A DNA stretch of 64,000 nt. Source: Bremerella cremea. GTDB taxonomy: Bacteria > Planctomycetota > Planctomycetia > Pirellulales > Pirellulaceae. This document shows, one piece after another, positions 29,601 to 37,922 of the stretch (the first letter of the stretch is position 1; every line of letters begins with the position of its first letter). Where the stretch lies: contig NZ_QPEX01000010.1 in assembly GCF_003335505.1 (NCBI RefSeq), positions 868,001 to 932,000 of the forward strand, in the 5' to 3' direction. Made by a program: the position numbers and the translations under genes. The notes under the pieces were generated by a model. The model did not search any database, was not told the DNA's origin, and was given only the letters and a program-made list of their open reading frames with translations.

Positions 29601-30104
29601 GCCCCCGCCTCCTTTGGCTGCTTTTAAGATAATGGGAAAGCCCATTTCTTTGGCCACCTTCAGGCCAGCCTGAGCGTTTTCGATCGCGGCATCGCTACCT
29701 CCTAAGATGGAGACACCTGCCTGCTTGGCAACGCTGCGTGCGGCCGTTTTGTCGCCGAGCATTTCCAAACATTTTTTCGAGGGGCCGACAAAGACGATGC
29801 CATTCTTATCGCAGGCATCGGCCAAGTCCGGATTCTCGGACATAAACCCATAGCCAGGGTGAATCGCATCGATGTTGTGTTCTTTACAAAGCCGAATTAC
29901 GCCGGGAATATCGAGATAAGCCCGTACCGGCTCGCCCGGCTGGCCAATGAGGTAGGCTTCGTCCGCTTTGAAACGGTGCAGCGCAAAACGATCCTCGTAC
30001 GAATACATTCCAACCGTTCGAATCCCCAGTTCGTGGGCGCTGCGAAAAATTCGGATGGCGATTTCACTACGGTTGGTTACGAGAAGCTTGCTGATTTTTT
30101 TCAT
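26661..30104 (-). CDS. pyc: Pyruvate carboxylase
   Basis: 1147 residues, full length. It carboxylates pyruvate to oxaloacetate. Domains in order: biotin carboxylase (residues 1-460, starting KKISKLLVTNRSEIAIR, with the ATP-grasp GGGGRGMR loop), carboxyltransferase (about 530-810, DTTFRDAHQSLLATRVRT with the metal-binding Asp and later histidines), tetramerisation region, and BCCP at the C-terminus with the biotin lysine in SLEAMKMETTI. Single-chain form, cotranscribed with birA. The 279 bp upstream hold no gene, only the phoB terminator at the far side. Confidence 0.97.
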   Translation of the reverse strand: MKKISKLLVTNRSEIAIRIFRSAHELGIRTVGMYSYEDRFALHRFKADEAYLIGQPGEPVRAYLDIPGVIRLCKEHNIDAIHPGYGFMSENPDLADACDKNGIVFVGPSKKCLEMLGDKTAARSVAKQAGVSILGGSDAAIENAQAGLKVAKEMGFPIILKAAKGGGGRGMRVVRTAEEFESAFNEAQRESLNAFGSPDIFIEKFIQQARHIEVQLLGDRQGNLVHLFERDCSVQRRHQKVVEIAPAPSLDPKIRQGLCDAAVAIGKAVGYYAAGTVEFLVDAETGEYYFIEVNPRIQVEHTVTEEITGIDLVKAQILVAQGDSLDHPEIGIPTQESVVPFGFALQCRVTTEDPTNKFLPDYGRVSHYRSGAGMGVRLDAGSAFSGAVVHPYYDSLLVKVTARGRRFVDATRRMNRVLQEFRVRGVKTNIPFLIRLMNHPKFIEGTCTTRFIDQTPELLEFTPRRDRATKLLKFLGDVAVNGNPLVKDRVISKRRDPAPTPALVADQSNPQGSRDRFKELGVEKFAQWVRDQKQLLFTDTTFRDAHQSLLATRVRTKDLLNISEAYARNCPEMFSLEMWGGATFDTTMRFLKESPWQRLADMRERVPNILFQMLLRASNAVGYTNYPDNVVVAFVEEAAQAGMDIFRVFDALNWVPNMKVAMEAVIAAGGICEASICYTGDISNPKRDKYNLKYYVDLAKQLESMGAHFLAIKDMAGLCKPTAARKLIKTLREEIGLPIHFHTHDTAGIQAASILEGAQVGLDIADAAMAPLSGGTSQPNLNTVVEMLRGTPQESQLQTKAIDEIAEYWRSVREFYTPFESTVLPATADLYRHEMPGGQYTNLFQQAHALGLSDQWSQICEIYAQVNEMLGDIVKVTPTSKAVGDMALFMVANDLTPADVLNPERELAFPASVKDLLGGRMGQPPGGFPEALQKRVMRDEPILTTRPGESFEPADFVAAEAKVEKFLGRKPKRNEVVSYLLYPKVYEDFAKHELNYGDVSGLPTPVFFYGQEPGEELAVDIEVGKTLIVKFLTISDPHPDGSRVVFFELNGQPREVSVIDQSLESDVPKRQKADADDPKQIGSSMPGMVVTIAVEPGEKVAKGQKLLSLEAMKMETTIYAEVEGTVEQVLVKPGSQVETGDLMIKLN

Positions 30105-30320
30105 GGTTGGCCGTCGTGTCCACTACGAATCCCCAAGACTCGGGGAAACGATTAGAGAATCATGATATGAGGTGAGGCGAACCAGTATACCAGAATCGGG
30201 GGCCCCGAATCGAGCGTAGGTAGCTGCCGATGCCGGCCTGAACGGGGAACATTTGGACCGATTAAACGAGTTGATCCAGTTGTTTCCTTCCCTCAGATTC
30301 GTCCGAACGGCTGTCTGCGC

Positions 30321-30347
30321 AAAAAAGAACGGGCACCTGGCCCGTTC
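30321..30347 (-). terminator. Terminator after phoB
   Basis: Read on the minus strand: GAACGGGC, loop CAGGT, GCCCGTTC, then TTTTTT. An 8-bp perfect stem with six T residues, 37 bp past the phoB stop. Confidence 0.88.
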
Positions 30348-30383
30348 GAAAGTGAATTTAGATTTTCCGCGTTTGGTCACCGG

Positions 30384-31145
30384 CTAGATACGAAAGCTGC
30401 TCCCGGCCGGCTCAGCCGATTCTTCGTCGTTGTCGGTCACATCGCTCAGCTTTGCCCCAGGATCGCGGAAGCGATAGCCTACACCCCGAACCGTTTCGAT
30501 CAGGTCTGCGAATTCAGCCATTTTCCGTCGCAGAGCTCTCACGTGAACATCAATCGTCCGCTCCATCACAACGGTATCTTCTCCTAACGCAGCATCGATC
30601 AACTCCGAGCGATCGAACACTCGCCCCGGTTGGCGGGTGAGGGTTTCCAGCAAACGGAACTCACTGCGAGTCAGTTGCAGCGGCTTGCCATGCACGGTGG
30701 CACGATGGCGCCGACGATCGATCGTGACTCCTTGACTGGAGACGACATCGGTCGTGGGCGTTTCTTCCCCGCGTCGGCGACGCTCCAACGCTTTGATCCG
30801 TTCCAGCAAGACTTTCACGCTAAACGGCTTGGTGACGTAGTCGTCTGCCCCCAGCGAAAAACCGATCAACTGGTCCGACTCTTCTGCTTTGGCAGTCAAC
30901 ATCAATACCATGATGTCTTTCGTCGCAGGGTCGGCTCGCAGTCGGCGGCAAACTTCCAGACCGTCGACGACCGGTAGCATCAAGTCGAGGATCACCATGT
31001 CAGGCGTTTTTACTTGTGCCTGAGTCAAACCATCCTGACCATCGTAAGCCGAGAGTACGTCATAGCCAGCTTGACGGACGTTGTAAGCCAACACGTCAGC
31101 CAGAGCACGGTCGTCTTCGACAATCAGAATCTTCATCCGGGCCAT
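30384..31145 (-). CDS. phoB: Phosphate-type response regulator (OmpR/PhoB family)
   Basis: 253 residues. Receiver domain with the acidic pocket (IVEDDRALADVL), phospho-acceptor Asp in MVILDLMLPVVDG, and GADDYVTKPFSV with the conserved Lys; OmpR-type winged helix with TRSEFRLLETL and MERTIDVHVRALRRKM. Eighteen extra residues follow the usual GVGYRF end. It is the last gene of phoR-phoU-phoB and is followed by a terminator. PhoB identity rests on that neighbourhood. The Met at residue 4 is a possible alternative start. Confidence 0.88.
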   Translation of the reverse strand: MARMKILIVEDDRALADVLAYNVRQAGYDVLSAYDGQDGLTQAQVKTPDMVILDLMLPVVDGLEVCRRLRADPATKDIMVLMLTAKAEESDQLIGFSLGADDYVTKPFSVKVLLERIKALERRRRGEETPTTDVVSSQGVTIDRRRHRATVHGKPLQLTRSEFRLLETLTRQPGRVFDRSELIDAALGEDTVVMERTIDVHVRALRRKMAEFADLIETVRGVGYRFRDPGAKLSDVTDNDEESAEPAGSSFRI

Positions 31146-31199
31146 TTTTTTGGTCCAATTTCAAAAATCAAAAAGCCTGTTTCAAAACCCAAATGGGAC

Positions 31200-31886
31200 T
31201 TAACCACTTGCCAAGGAACCATTGGCGCCGCTTGAAAAACGATGCCGCACGATCGTTCCTTTGACCATATAAATCACGTCGTCCGAGATATTCGTCGCGT
31301 GGTCGGAAATTCGCTCGATATGCCGACTTGCCGAAAAGCAATGCAGTGCCGGGACCACTTGATCGGGACGATCTTTCATCGTCTTTTGTAGTTCTTGAAT
31401 AATCTCTTCGTTCATCCGATCGACTAACTCGTCGGTGGCCCCCACGCGAGCCGCTGCGACACAGTCCATGTTGACAAACGAATCGAGTACATCGGCCAGC
31501 ATCTCTTTGGCGATATCTGCCATGCGTGCCAAGCGGGGTGGAATGACAAACGTGGGATATTCGATAACCGATTTGGCACGTTCGGCCAGATTGACCGTTA
31601 AGTCAGCCATCCGTTCGAGGTCGTTGTTGACTTTTAACACGGTAGCGATGCGGCGTAAATCGACTGCGACTGGTTGATGCAGGGCCAGTGCTTTCAGGCA
31701 CTCTTCCTCAATCTGCACTTCTCGCTCGTCGACGATAAAATCAAACCCAATCACTTCATCCGCCATTTGAGCATTCCGCTCAAAAAGCGCCCGGGTCGCC
31801 TTCTCCAGCATCTCTTCCACAACCCCTGAGAGCGACAACACCTCGTGATGAAGGTGATCTAAGTCGCGTTGCAGGTGAAGCGGCAT
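31200..31886 (-). CDS. phoU: Phosphate signalling regulator PhoU
   Basis: 228 residues, the normal PhoU length, built of two repeated three-helix PhoU domains with the metal-binding E/DxxxD pattern (NDLERMADLTVNLAER near residue 90, and RHIERISDHATNISDDVIY near 195). PhoU restrains the PhoR kinase when phosphate is plentiful, normally together with the Pst transporter, which is not encoded in the window. It lies between phoR and phoB, 54 bp before phoB, with a Pho-box-like element in front. Confidence 0.93.
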   Translation of the reverse strand: MPLHLQRDLDHLHHEVLSLSGVVEEMLEKATRALFERNAQMADEVIGFDFIVDEREVQIEEECLKALALHQPVAVDLRRIATVLKVNNDLERMADLTVNLAERAKSVIEYPTFVIPPRLARMADIAKEMLADVLDSFVNMDCVAAARVGATDELVDRMNEEIIQELQKTMKDRPDQVVPALHCFSASRHIERISDHATNISDDVIYMVKGTIVRHRFSSGANGSLASG

Positions 31887-31995
31887 TGTTCAGAGGCTCT
31901 GTGGTTGTAGATTGCTGCTCTAGTCAGGAAACCGAAACCAATTTCCTCGCAGAGCAAATGAGGTGCTTTTGATAACCTTAATCGTAACGAGCGAT

Positions 31996-32024
31996 TGTTA
32001 AGACAATGTAAATCCAATTGTTAA
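31996..32024 (-). promoter_or_regulatory. Pho-box-like element in front of phoU
   Basis: On the minus strand three tandem hexamers: TTAACA (32024-32019), TTTACA (32012-32007) and TTAACA (32001-31996), spaced by 6 and 5 bp; a fourth weaker CTAACA lies at 32032-32027. The 11-12 bp period is that of PhoB/PhoP sites. It overlaps the last codon and stop of phoR, so phoU-phoB could be induced separately from phoR. Confidence 0.6.
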
Positions 32025-33808
32025 TTTGTTAGAATGCGGCTTCTTTTCAGATGAACCGTGAAGACAGACCCCACATTTAGGGTGCTTTTCAGTTCAACAC
32101 TCCCCCCAAATGAGCCCGCCAAGTGCTTTACAATTGAGAGCCCCAAGCCAGTCCCCCCCATTTCGCGGGATCTCGCTTTATCGACCCGGAAGAATCGTTC
32201 GAAGATTCGATCTTGGGCATCATCCGGGATACCGATGCCGTGATCTTGCACCGAAATCGCCACTTGGTCTCCCTCGGCTTTCCAACGCACCACGACATCT
32301 CCTGGTTTGCCGGAATACTTCACCGCATTGTCGATCAGGTTACCGACAATCGTTCGCAGGCCTTCTTCATCCGCCCGGACGTAAACCTCGTCGTCTTCGG
32401 CGGACTCAACAACCAGGCGAATCTGCTTCGCTGCGGCTTTATCTCGAAGCGTATCGGCACACCACTGGGCGATATCGGCAACGTTGACATCGGTGATGTC
32501 AAACACTTCCTGGCCTGCTTCCACACGGGCAAGTTGCAGCATGTCCATGATCAGATCATGCAATCGATCGCTTTGATCGGTGATTTGGCCCAGAAAGTAA
32601 TCTCGGTTCTCGGCATCATCCACAGCCCCCATGTGCAGCGTTTCGGCATAGGCTCGAATGGCGGCCAAAGGGGTTTTTAGTTCGTGCGAGACATTGGCGA
32701 CAAACTCTCGGCGGAGGTTTTCCAAACGGCGCAGTTCGGTCATATCGTGCAGCACCAGCACCACGCCAGGACAAGGATCGCCAGGCAGGCAGTTAGCATG
32801 AATGTTCAGCACACGACGAAAGGGAGAATGAACCTCAAACTCCATCGAAACAGGCTTGCCTGTGGAAAGCGTTTGCTGCACCGATTGATCTAAAGCTCGA
32901 TTACGCGTGACTTCGATCAAAGGACGCCCTTCCACCTTTTCAGCTCGGATGCCTAACAACCGCCGCACGGCCTGATTTGCCAGCAACACAACCCGATCGG
33001 AGCTTACCGCAATCACCCCTTCGACCATGCTACCTAACACGGTTTCGATACGATTCGCCTGATCGCGCAGTTCCGCCTCGCGCTTCGTCACGGTGTTGGA
33101 CATGACTTGAAATTCACGAACCAGTTGTCCTAATTCATCGGGTGAGGAATTCCAGAGGTTCTTCCGTTCTCCGCGTATCGCCAACGATTTGCAGGCGTCG
33201 ATGAGTTCGACTACGGGATCGAATAAGCGAACTTCCAGGGCTCGGGTAAGAAAGACCCCTACCACGATGGCTCCCATCGCAATCGCTGCCACCACGAACG
33301 AGATCGTGCTACTCGAACTATTGAATTCATCCTTGGGTAGTCCAGCACGTACAAAGGCGATCGGTTTTCCCTGGCGATCGACTCGTTGCACAACCATCTG
33401 CATCGTGATGTCTTGGTCGGGCAAAAAACGCTGAGCATAGCCAAATTCTTCCCGCGCGGCTTCGCGGAACTCGCCTTGGTCGCGCAGGCTGGGCATCCGC
33501 CGTGGCGGATTCAACGAGTCGGCCAACACGCGCCCGCCAGCATCGATAATCGTGAGATAGGTCCCTGTTTCTGCGGCGGCCTGGGAAATTTGTTTTTGGA
33601 GCAGTTCTTCGTCGAGGGATTGGCTGGCTTCGTCTTTCCAAACGGTGACTTTGACAAGCTGAACAACCGTTTGCAATTTCTTGATACGCTCGGCGCGAAT
33701 GGCCGCGTTACGTTCCAGCCGGGCTGCCCAGGTCATCGCCAAGAGGGACACGAAGCTAATCGTGACCAACAAGAGCAAGATGTAAGTTCCAATTCGCGAC
33801 CGTACCAT
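32021..33808 (-). CDS. phoR: Phosphate-type sensor histidine kinase
   Basis: 595 residues. TM1 near residues 7-27, a periplasmic region of about 130 residues, TM2 near 165-190 (ISFVVAAIAMGAIVVGVFL), HAMP (about 190-240), PAS (about 245-350), HisKA with the phospho-acceptor in VANVSHELKTPLAAIRAYAE, and HATPase with NLIDNAVKYSG, DHGIGIPDD and GGTGLGLSIVKHL. The architecture and the following phoU and phoB identify it as PhoR. The periplasmic domain is larger than in E. coli PhoR, as in Gram-positive PhoR. Confidence 0.88.
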   Translation of the reverse strand: MVRSRIGTYILLLLVTISFVSLLAMTWAARLERNAAIRAERIKKLQTVVQLVKVTVWKDEASQSLDEELLQKQISQAAAETGTYLTIIDAGGRVLADSLNPPRRMPSLRDQGEFREAAREEFGYAQRFLPDQDITMQMVVQRVDRQGKPIAFVRAGLPKDEFNSSSSTISFVVAAIAMGAIVVGVFLTRALEVRLFDPVVELIDACKSLAIRGERKNLWNSSPDELGQLVREFQVMSNTVTKREAELRDQANRIETVLGSMVEGVIAVSSDRVVLLANQAVRRLLGIRAEKVEGRPLIEVTRNRALDQSVQQTLSTGKPVSMEFEVHSPFRRVLNIHANCLPGDPCPGVVLVLHDMTELRRLENLRREFVANVSHELKTPLAAIRAYAETLHMGAVDDAENRDYFLGQITDQSDRLHDLIMDMLQLARVEAGQEVFDITDVNVADIAQWCADTLRDKAAAKQIRLVVESAEDDEVYVRADEEGLRTIVGNLIDNAVKYSGKPGDVVVRWKAEGDQVAISVQDHGIGIPDDAQDRIFERFFRVDKARSREMGGTGLGLSIVKHLAGSFGGSVELKSTLNVGSVFTVHLKRSRILTN

Positions 33809-33966
33809 GACGTCTCGTTACCAATCGTCTCCATGAAAAAGCCATTGTGTATGATAAGCCGAGAGAGCCCTTTCAGGAGGGGCCAACGCGGGTAGATTTG
33901 ATGAAGATCCATTCATAAACGGCCATACACCACTTCGGAGACCCGCAAAAGGCCTTCGATCTAACG

Positions 33967-34000
33967 AAAAAAGGGCGGCTCCGCCATGCGGACCGCCCTT
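33967..34000 (-). terminator. Terminator after the Gfo/Idh oxidoreductase
   Basis: Read on the minus strand: AAGGGCGGTCCGC, loop ATG, GCGGAGCCGCCCTT, then a run of T (33972-33967). A GC-rich stem of 12-13 bp with one bulge, 41 bp past the stop. Confidence 0.85.
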
Positions 34001-34040
34001 CCCTGATTTCAAAGTTGGTTACAAAACCAAACACGATTGC

Positions 34041-35429
34041 TTAGATCGTGATCGATTCGCCTGGCATTGGAATGATGTAAGGCGATTGTTCCAACTGCTT
34101 CTTGACCCCTTCTGGGTCTGGCTTGACCGGGGCTTCGTCTTGCATGCTGGTCAACTTGTCGAAGTCGGCCAGAGCAATTTCCGAATTCAAAGCGTCCTGG
34201 TACTTCAACACCTGACCACCCTTGCCGCTGTGACCACCGGAGTAGGTCGCCATACGCCCGAAGATCGCCGTCATGGTGCTATGAGCACCATATTCTGCTT
34301 CGTTCGGACGTTCGCCCTTCCGCAGCACCGCGAACAGGTCATGGTGTTCTTCCTGGTGACCGTTACGACCACCTTGGCCGTAGCTCCAAACCAGGTCTCC
34401 CTTGGCATCGTAGATTTTGCCGCCGCTGATGTCGGCGTAACCACGCGAACCATGGGCATGCTCGGAAACACTGTTCCAGCAGCCAGGGATGTGACGGCAC
34501 GAGCTGAGCATCTTCACACCGTTAGGGTAGGTGAATTCGATCATGTGGTGATCGTAGATTTCACCATTGTCGGCACCCTTACGAACCTGACGACCACCCA
34601 TGCCTTCGGCCGACTCTGGTGGACCATCCATCAGCCAGTTGATGACGTCGAGATTATGGATGTGCTGCTCAACGATGTGATCTCCGCACAGCCAGTTAAA
34701 GTAGTACCAGTTTCGCATTTGGTACTCGAGTTCGGATTGCGAAGCGGTACGGTTACGGGTCCAAACGCCGCTCGAGTTCCAGTAGGCTCGGCAGAAGATG
34801 ATATCGCCGATCGCGCCATCCTTCAGGCGGTTGATCGTTTCGATATAGGCCTTTTCGTGATGGCGTTGCAGACCAACGGCGACGGCCAGGTTCTTTTCCT
34901 TAGCAATCTTGTTGGCTTCCAGCACGCGGCGAATCCCAGGCGAATCGGTAGCAACCGGCTTCTCCATGAAGACGTGCTTGCCCGCATTGACGGCGGTTTC
35001 AAAATGGAGCGGACGGAAACCAGGAGCAGTGGCGAGAATCACCAAATCGATGTCCGAGTCGATCACCTTCTGGTAGGCGTCGAAACCAACGAACTGACGA
35101 TCGGCTGGCACATCGACTTTCTTCGCGTGACGCCCAGTCAAAGCACGCAGGCTTTGCGAGAGTCGATCTTCGAATACGTCACCCATGGCGACCAGTTTGG
35201 TTTCGCCTTCGGTGTTCATCGCTTGATCAGCAGCACCGGTACCACGACCGCCGCAACCCACCAAACCGATCTTAATTTGGTCGCTACCAAAAGCGTGGGC
35301 ACTTTGGGCGATGCTTAACGAACCAGCGATCGCACCACCGGCGACTAGCATCGAGGAACCGGTCTTAATGAAATCACGTCGCGACGTCTGAGTCGCGTCC
35401 GATTTTTTATTCGATTCTTTCTTGGACAT
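34041..35429 (-). CDS. Tat-exported Gfo/Idh/MocA-family oxidoreductase
   Basis: 462 residues. The N-terminus has a twin-arginine signal (TSRRDFIKTGSSMLVAGGA) followed by an Ala cleavage site near AHAFG. The Rossmann domain starts IKIGLVGCGGRGTGAADQA (about residue 52), and the catalytic-lysine block is VFMEKPVATD. Family members oxidise or epimerise sugars and cyclitols with NAD(P); the large set of Tat-exported paralogues is a feature of planctomycetes. The substrate is unknown. It is divergent from apbE across a 188-bp region with an inverted repeat. Confidence 0.9.
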   Translation of the reverse strand: MSKKESNKKSDATQTSRRDFIKTGSSMLVAGGAIAGSLSIAQSAHAFGSDQIKIGLVGCGGRGTGAADQAMNTEGETKLVAMGDVFEDRLSQSLRALTGRHAKKVDVPADRQFVGFDAYQKVIDSDIDLVILATAPGFRPLHFETAVNAGKHVFMEKPVATDSPGIRRVLEANKIAKEKNLAVAVGLQRHHEKAYIETINRLKDGAIGDIIFCRAYWNSSGVWTRNRTASQSELEYQMRNWYYFNWLCGDHIVEQHIHNLDVINWLMDGPPESAEGMGGRQVRKGADNGEIYDHHMIEFTYPNGVKMLSSCRHIPGCWNSVSEHAHGSRGYADISGGKIYDAKGDLVWSYGQGGRNGHQEEHHDLFAVLRKGERPNEAEYGAHSTMTAIFGRMATYSGGHSGKGGQVLKYQDALNSEIALADFDKLTSMQDEAPVKPDPEGVKKQLEQSPYIIPMPGESITI

Positions 35430-35562
35430 GAATGGAGACTCTCCGTATTCGAGAAATTAGAAAGGGGCGAGGTGGGAAAAATCGACGTGCGTGCTACCGT
35501 GAGGGTAAGCTATATAGCATACCGAAACGTCGACCCTATTTCAATTATTCCCAGCACAGATA

Positions 35563-35592
35563 AGGGCTTACGTAATATTTTACGTAGTCCCT
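35563..35592. promoter_or_regulatory. 30-bp imperfect inverted repeat, candidate operator
   Basis: Arms AGGGCTTACGTAA (35563-35575) and TTACGTAGTCCCT (35580-35592) match at 11 of 13 positions as an inverted repeat around TATT. Each arm contains the palindrome TACGTA, which also makes a TTACGTA direct repeat with a 12-bp period. It ends 25 bp before the apbE start. A separate GCTATATAGC palindrome lies at 35509-35518. Confidence 0.45.
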
Positions 35593-35617
35593 AACTATTT
35601 TTTCCGAGGAACTTTCC

Positions 35618-36676
35618 ATGGCAAATCGCCTCGTTGCTGACAGTACCTTTTGGGGGACGTTGGGGGGCATGCTCTGTGTGCTATTACCATTGGCGAGCGC
35701 GGAAGAGGCTTCCCTTCTTACGGTTTCTCAGTTGCACATGGGGACAATGGTCCGCATAGTCGCTGACTGCGACGACGCCGAAATCTTTCAAAAAGCGACC
35801 ACGGCGGCCTTTGCACGCATTCGTGAGATCGAGCAAATTTGTAGCGATTACCGCAATGATTCCGAGGTCTTAATTCTCTCTGCAAAATCTCCGACCAGCC
35901 AAGCTGTCCCGGTGAGCGATGACCTGTGGTATGTCCTTTCCCAGGCCCAAGAGGTCAACCAACAGTCGCGGGGCGCCTTCGATGTGACGGTGGGGCCGTT
36001 GACCAAAGAGTGGCGTCGATTCCGTCGCCGCAATCAATTGGACGAAGATCGTATCAAAGCGGTACGCGCGGCTATCGGAGCCAAGCACTTGAGGCTTCAT
36101 CCGGATAAGCAAGCCGTCAGCCTGGCCGTGGCGAACATGCGAATTGACCTGGGAGGGATCGCCAAAGGCTATGCCATCGATGCCGCGATCCAGGTGCTTT
36201 CGGAACATGGGATTACACGTGCCCTGGTCGACGCTGGCGGCGATGTTGGCGTTAGCGCGGCCCCACGGGGCGAGCCAGGTTGGAAAGTGGGAATCGCTGG
36301 ACTCGATCCGAAAGCCCCTCCCATCTTGGTTACCCATCTCACCCACGGCGCTGTGGCCACTTCGGGCGATGCCTATCAGTTCTTAGAACACAATGGCAAA
36401 CGCTACTCGCACATTCTCGACCCACGAACTGGGTATGGTGTCGCCCATCGTGGCACGATTACCGTGTTCGCTCAGAACGCAACTCAGGCCGATGCTTGGG
36501 CATCCGCATTAAGCGTGCTGGGGCCGCAACCGGCAGCAGAGGTCTTAGCCGATCGGCCCGAAGTGGCGACGTGGATGGAAGTGCTTATCGGCGAAAAGCC
36601 GACGACCTGGACGAGCCCGAACCTAGGGAATTGGCTTAGCGAACACTCAGCCAGCGAAACAGAATCAACCCCATAA
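35618..36676 (+). CDS. apbE: FAD:protein FMN transferase, exported
   Basis: 352 residues. A signal-peptide-like N-terminus (GTLGGMLCVLLPLASA) precedes the ApbE domain. ApbE attaches FMN to threonines of NqrB/NqrC/RnfG-type proteins outside the membrane. Family blocks seen: QLHMGTMVRI, FDVTVGPLTKEWRR, IDLGGIAKGYAIDAA, LVDAGGDVGVSAA and the metal-binding YSHILDPRTGYG followed by QNATQADAWASALSVLG. No flavoprotein target is encoded next to it. Confidence 0.92.
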   Translation: MANRLVADSTFWGTLGGMLCVLLPLASAEEASLLTVSQLHMGTMVRIVADCDDAEIFQKATTAAFARIREIEQICSDYRNDSEVLILSAKSPTSQAVPVSDDLWYVLSQAQEVNQQSRGAFDVTVGPLTKEWRRFRRRNQLDEDRIKAVRAAIGAKHLRLHPDKQAVSLAVANMRIDLGGIAKGYAIDAAIQVLSEHGITRALVDAGGDVGVSAAPRGEPGWKVGIAGLDPKAPPILVTHLTHGAVATSGDAYQFLEHNGKRYSHILDPRTGYGVAHRGTITVFAQNATQADAWASALSVLGPQPAAEVLADRPEVATWMEVLIGEKPTTWTSPNLGNWLSEHSASETESTP

Positions 36677-36720
36677 AAAAATCGTGTTGGTAACTAAGCA
36701 ATGTGCTACCAACACGATTT
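36675..36720 (-). terminator. Terminator between convergent apbE and the OB-like gene
   Basis: A 14-bp perfect stem: AAATCGTGTTGGTA (36679-36692) and TACCAACACGATTT (36707-36720). On the minus strand it is followed by a run of seven T (36681-36675), so it mainly serves the minus-strand gene, but may stop both. Confidence 0.85.
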
Positions 36721-36747
36721 AAGTTTGTTCTAAGAAACGCGACGGTC

Positions 36748-37608
36748 TTAATTGCTGTTGGAAGCAACCGATGTCGTTTCGCTGCTGGTTTCTTCACCAG
36801 AGTTCGCTTCTGGCCGGGTTAACGTTACATCGGAGGCGAACACCCAAGCCTCGTTGTTATCGCCGTTGTAAAGGTGCCCCTTCGCTTCGACCAGATCCCC
36901 CACGGAAGCGAACGCCAGATCTTTGGCTTGAACATGGGCAACCGTTTCGTCCGAAATCTGGAACAGTAGCCGATGTAGCGAACCAGCCGGTGTCTTCAAA
37001 ACCAGGCGATTGCTGCGCAAACTCGACACGACTGCCACGATCGATTGACGTTTTTCAGCGACGACCGGATCAGGCTCGAACCCGGGAGGAATCGTTACGA
37101 TATCGAGTTCTTTCAAGGTTTCGACGCCACGGCCGGCTTCGTTGACCTGACCCACCAAACGAACTCCCATGCCAGGCTTCAACCAACTGGCCGGAACATC
37201 TTTCGAGATTTCGATTCGCGACACCCCTGCAGGGTGAACCGCGACCTTCTTGAGCTTGCCATCGGCTTGTTTCACAAAAAGCTGCCCCTGGCCAACTCGC
37301 ATCACAATGCCTTCGATCTTTCCTTCAGGCATCTTGTTAATATCGAGGCGATTTTTGGCAACCGGCACCATCACCTTCTTGCTGTTCCCGAGACAAGACC
37401 CGGTCATCCATAGCTTTTCGTAATTGGCCTGAATGTCTTGCGATTTGTAGAACACCGGCCAATTCAGTGACCCATCTTCGGCGATTGGCGGCTCTTCGAC
37501 TTGCGGTGCATAAGGATCGTAAGGCGCTGATTGAGCGAAAAGAGAGGAGGAGACGAGACCAACAAAAGCCAACGCTGCCCACGCCGCCATGGGAGAATTC
37601 TTATACAT
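36748..37608 (-). CDS. Exported beta-rich (OB/SH3-like) protein, function unknown
   Basis: 286 residues with a signal peptide ([18 protein letters not shown]) and then a Pro-rich stretch. Two similar beta-rich units can be seen: residues about 90-170 ([19 protein letters not shown]) and about 185-265 ([18 protein letters not shown], then [14 protein letters not shown]), each resembling an OB-type barrel. The C-terminus is Ser/Thr/Glu-rich. I do not recognise a named family. It stands divergent from the photolyase gene across 314 bp that contain no other gene. Confidence 0.65.
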   Translation of the reverse strand: MYKNSPMAAWAALAFVGLVSSSLFAQSAPYDPYAPQVEEPPIAEDGSLNWPVFYKSQDIQANYEKLWMTGSCLGNSKKVMVPVAKNRLDINKMPEGKIEGIVMRVGQGQLFVKQADGKLKKVAVHPAGVSRIEISKDVPASWLKPGMGVRLVGQVNEAGRGVETLKELDIVTIPPGFEPDPVVAEKRQSIVAVVSSLRSNRLVLKTPAGSLHRLLFQISDETVAHVQAKDLAFASVGDLVEAKGHLYNGDNNEAWVFASDVTLTRPEANSGEETSSETTSVASNSN

Positions 37609-37922
37609 ATTGTCTCACGATGTCATTGATGTTTTATCTAGAGGGAGCGGGGGTTCTTTGGATCTCCCAAAGGCCTCATCCTACATTACCTCGATATTCG
37701 CTTCAAACCATCCATCTGTTATTAGTCAATTCATTCCACTTAAATTCACCTGCCCATACAAACCATTCGCATGCTAATCATCTACGTCCCCTCGCGGGCT
37801 CATGCACTCCTCTTTTAGACGCCAGCAACCTGAACGCTTATCGCCGATGCCGTTTGCGGTTGCAGGCGATGCATCTTGGCGGTTCCTCTTCTATTGAATT
37901 TTTCCTCCTACCGAGCCGTGCC

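Noticed and set aside
34086..35318. 410-codon plus-strand open frame
   Set aside because: It is wholly antisense to the Gfo/Idh oxidoreductase gene, whose domain motifs are clear.
37467..37922. N-terminal extension of the photolyase by 152 codons
   Set aside because: Antisense to the signal-peptide end of the neighbouring gene and unlike any photolyase; the family start is at 37923.
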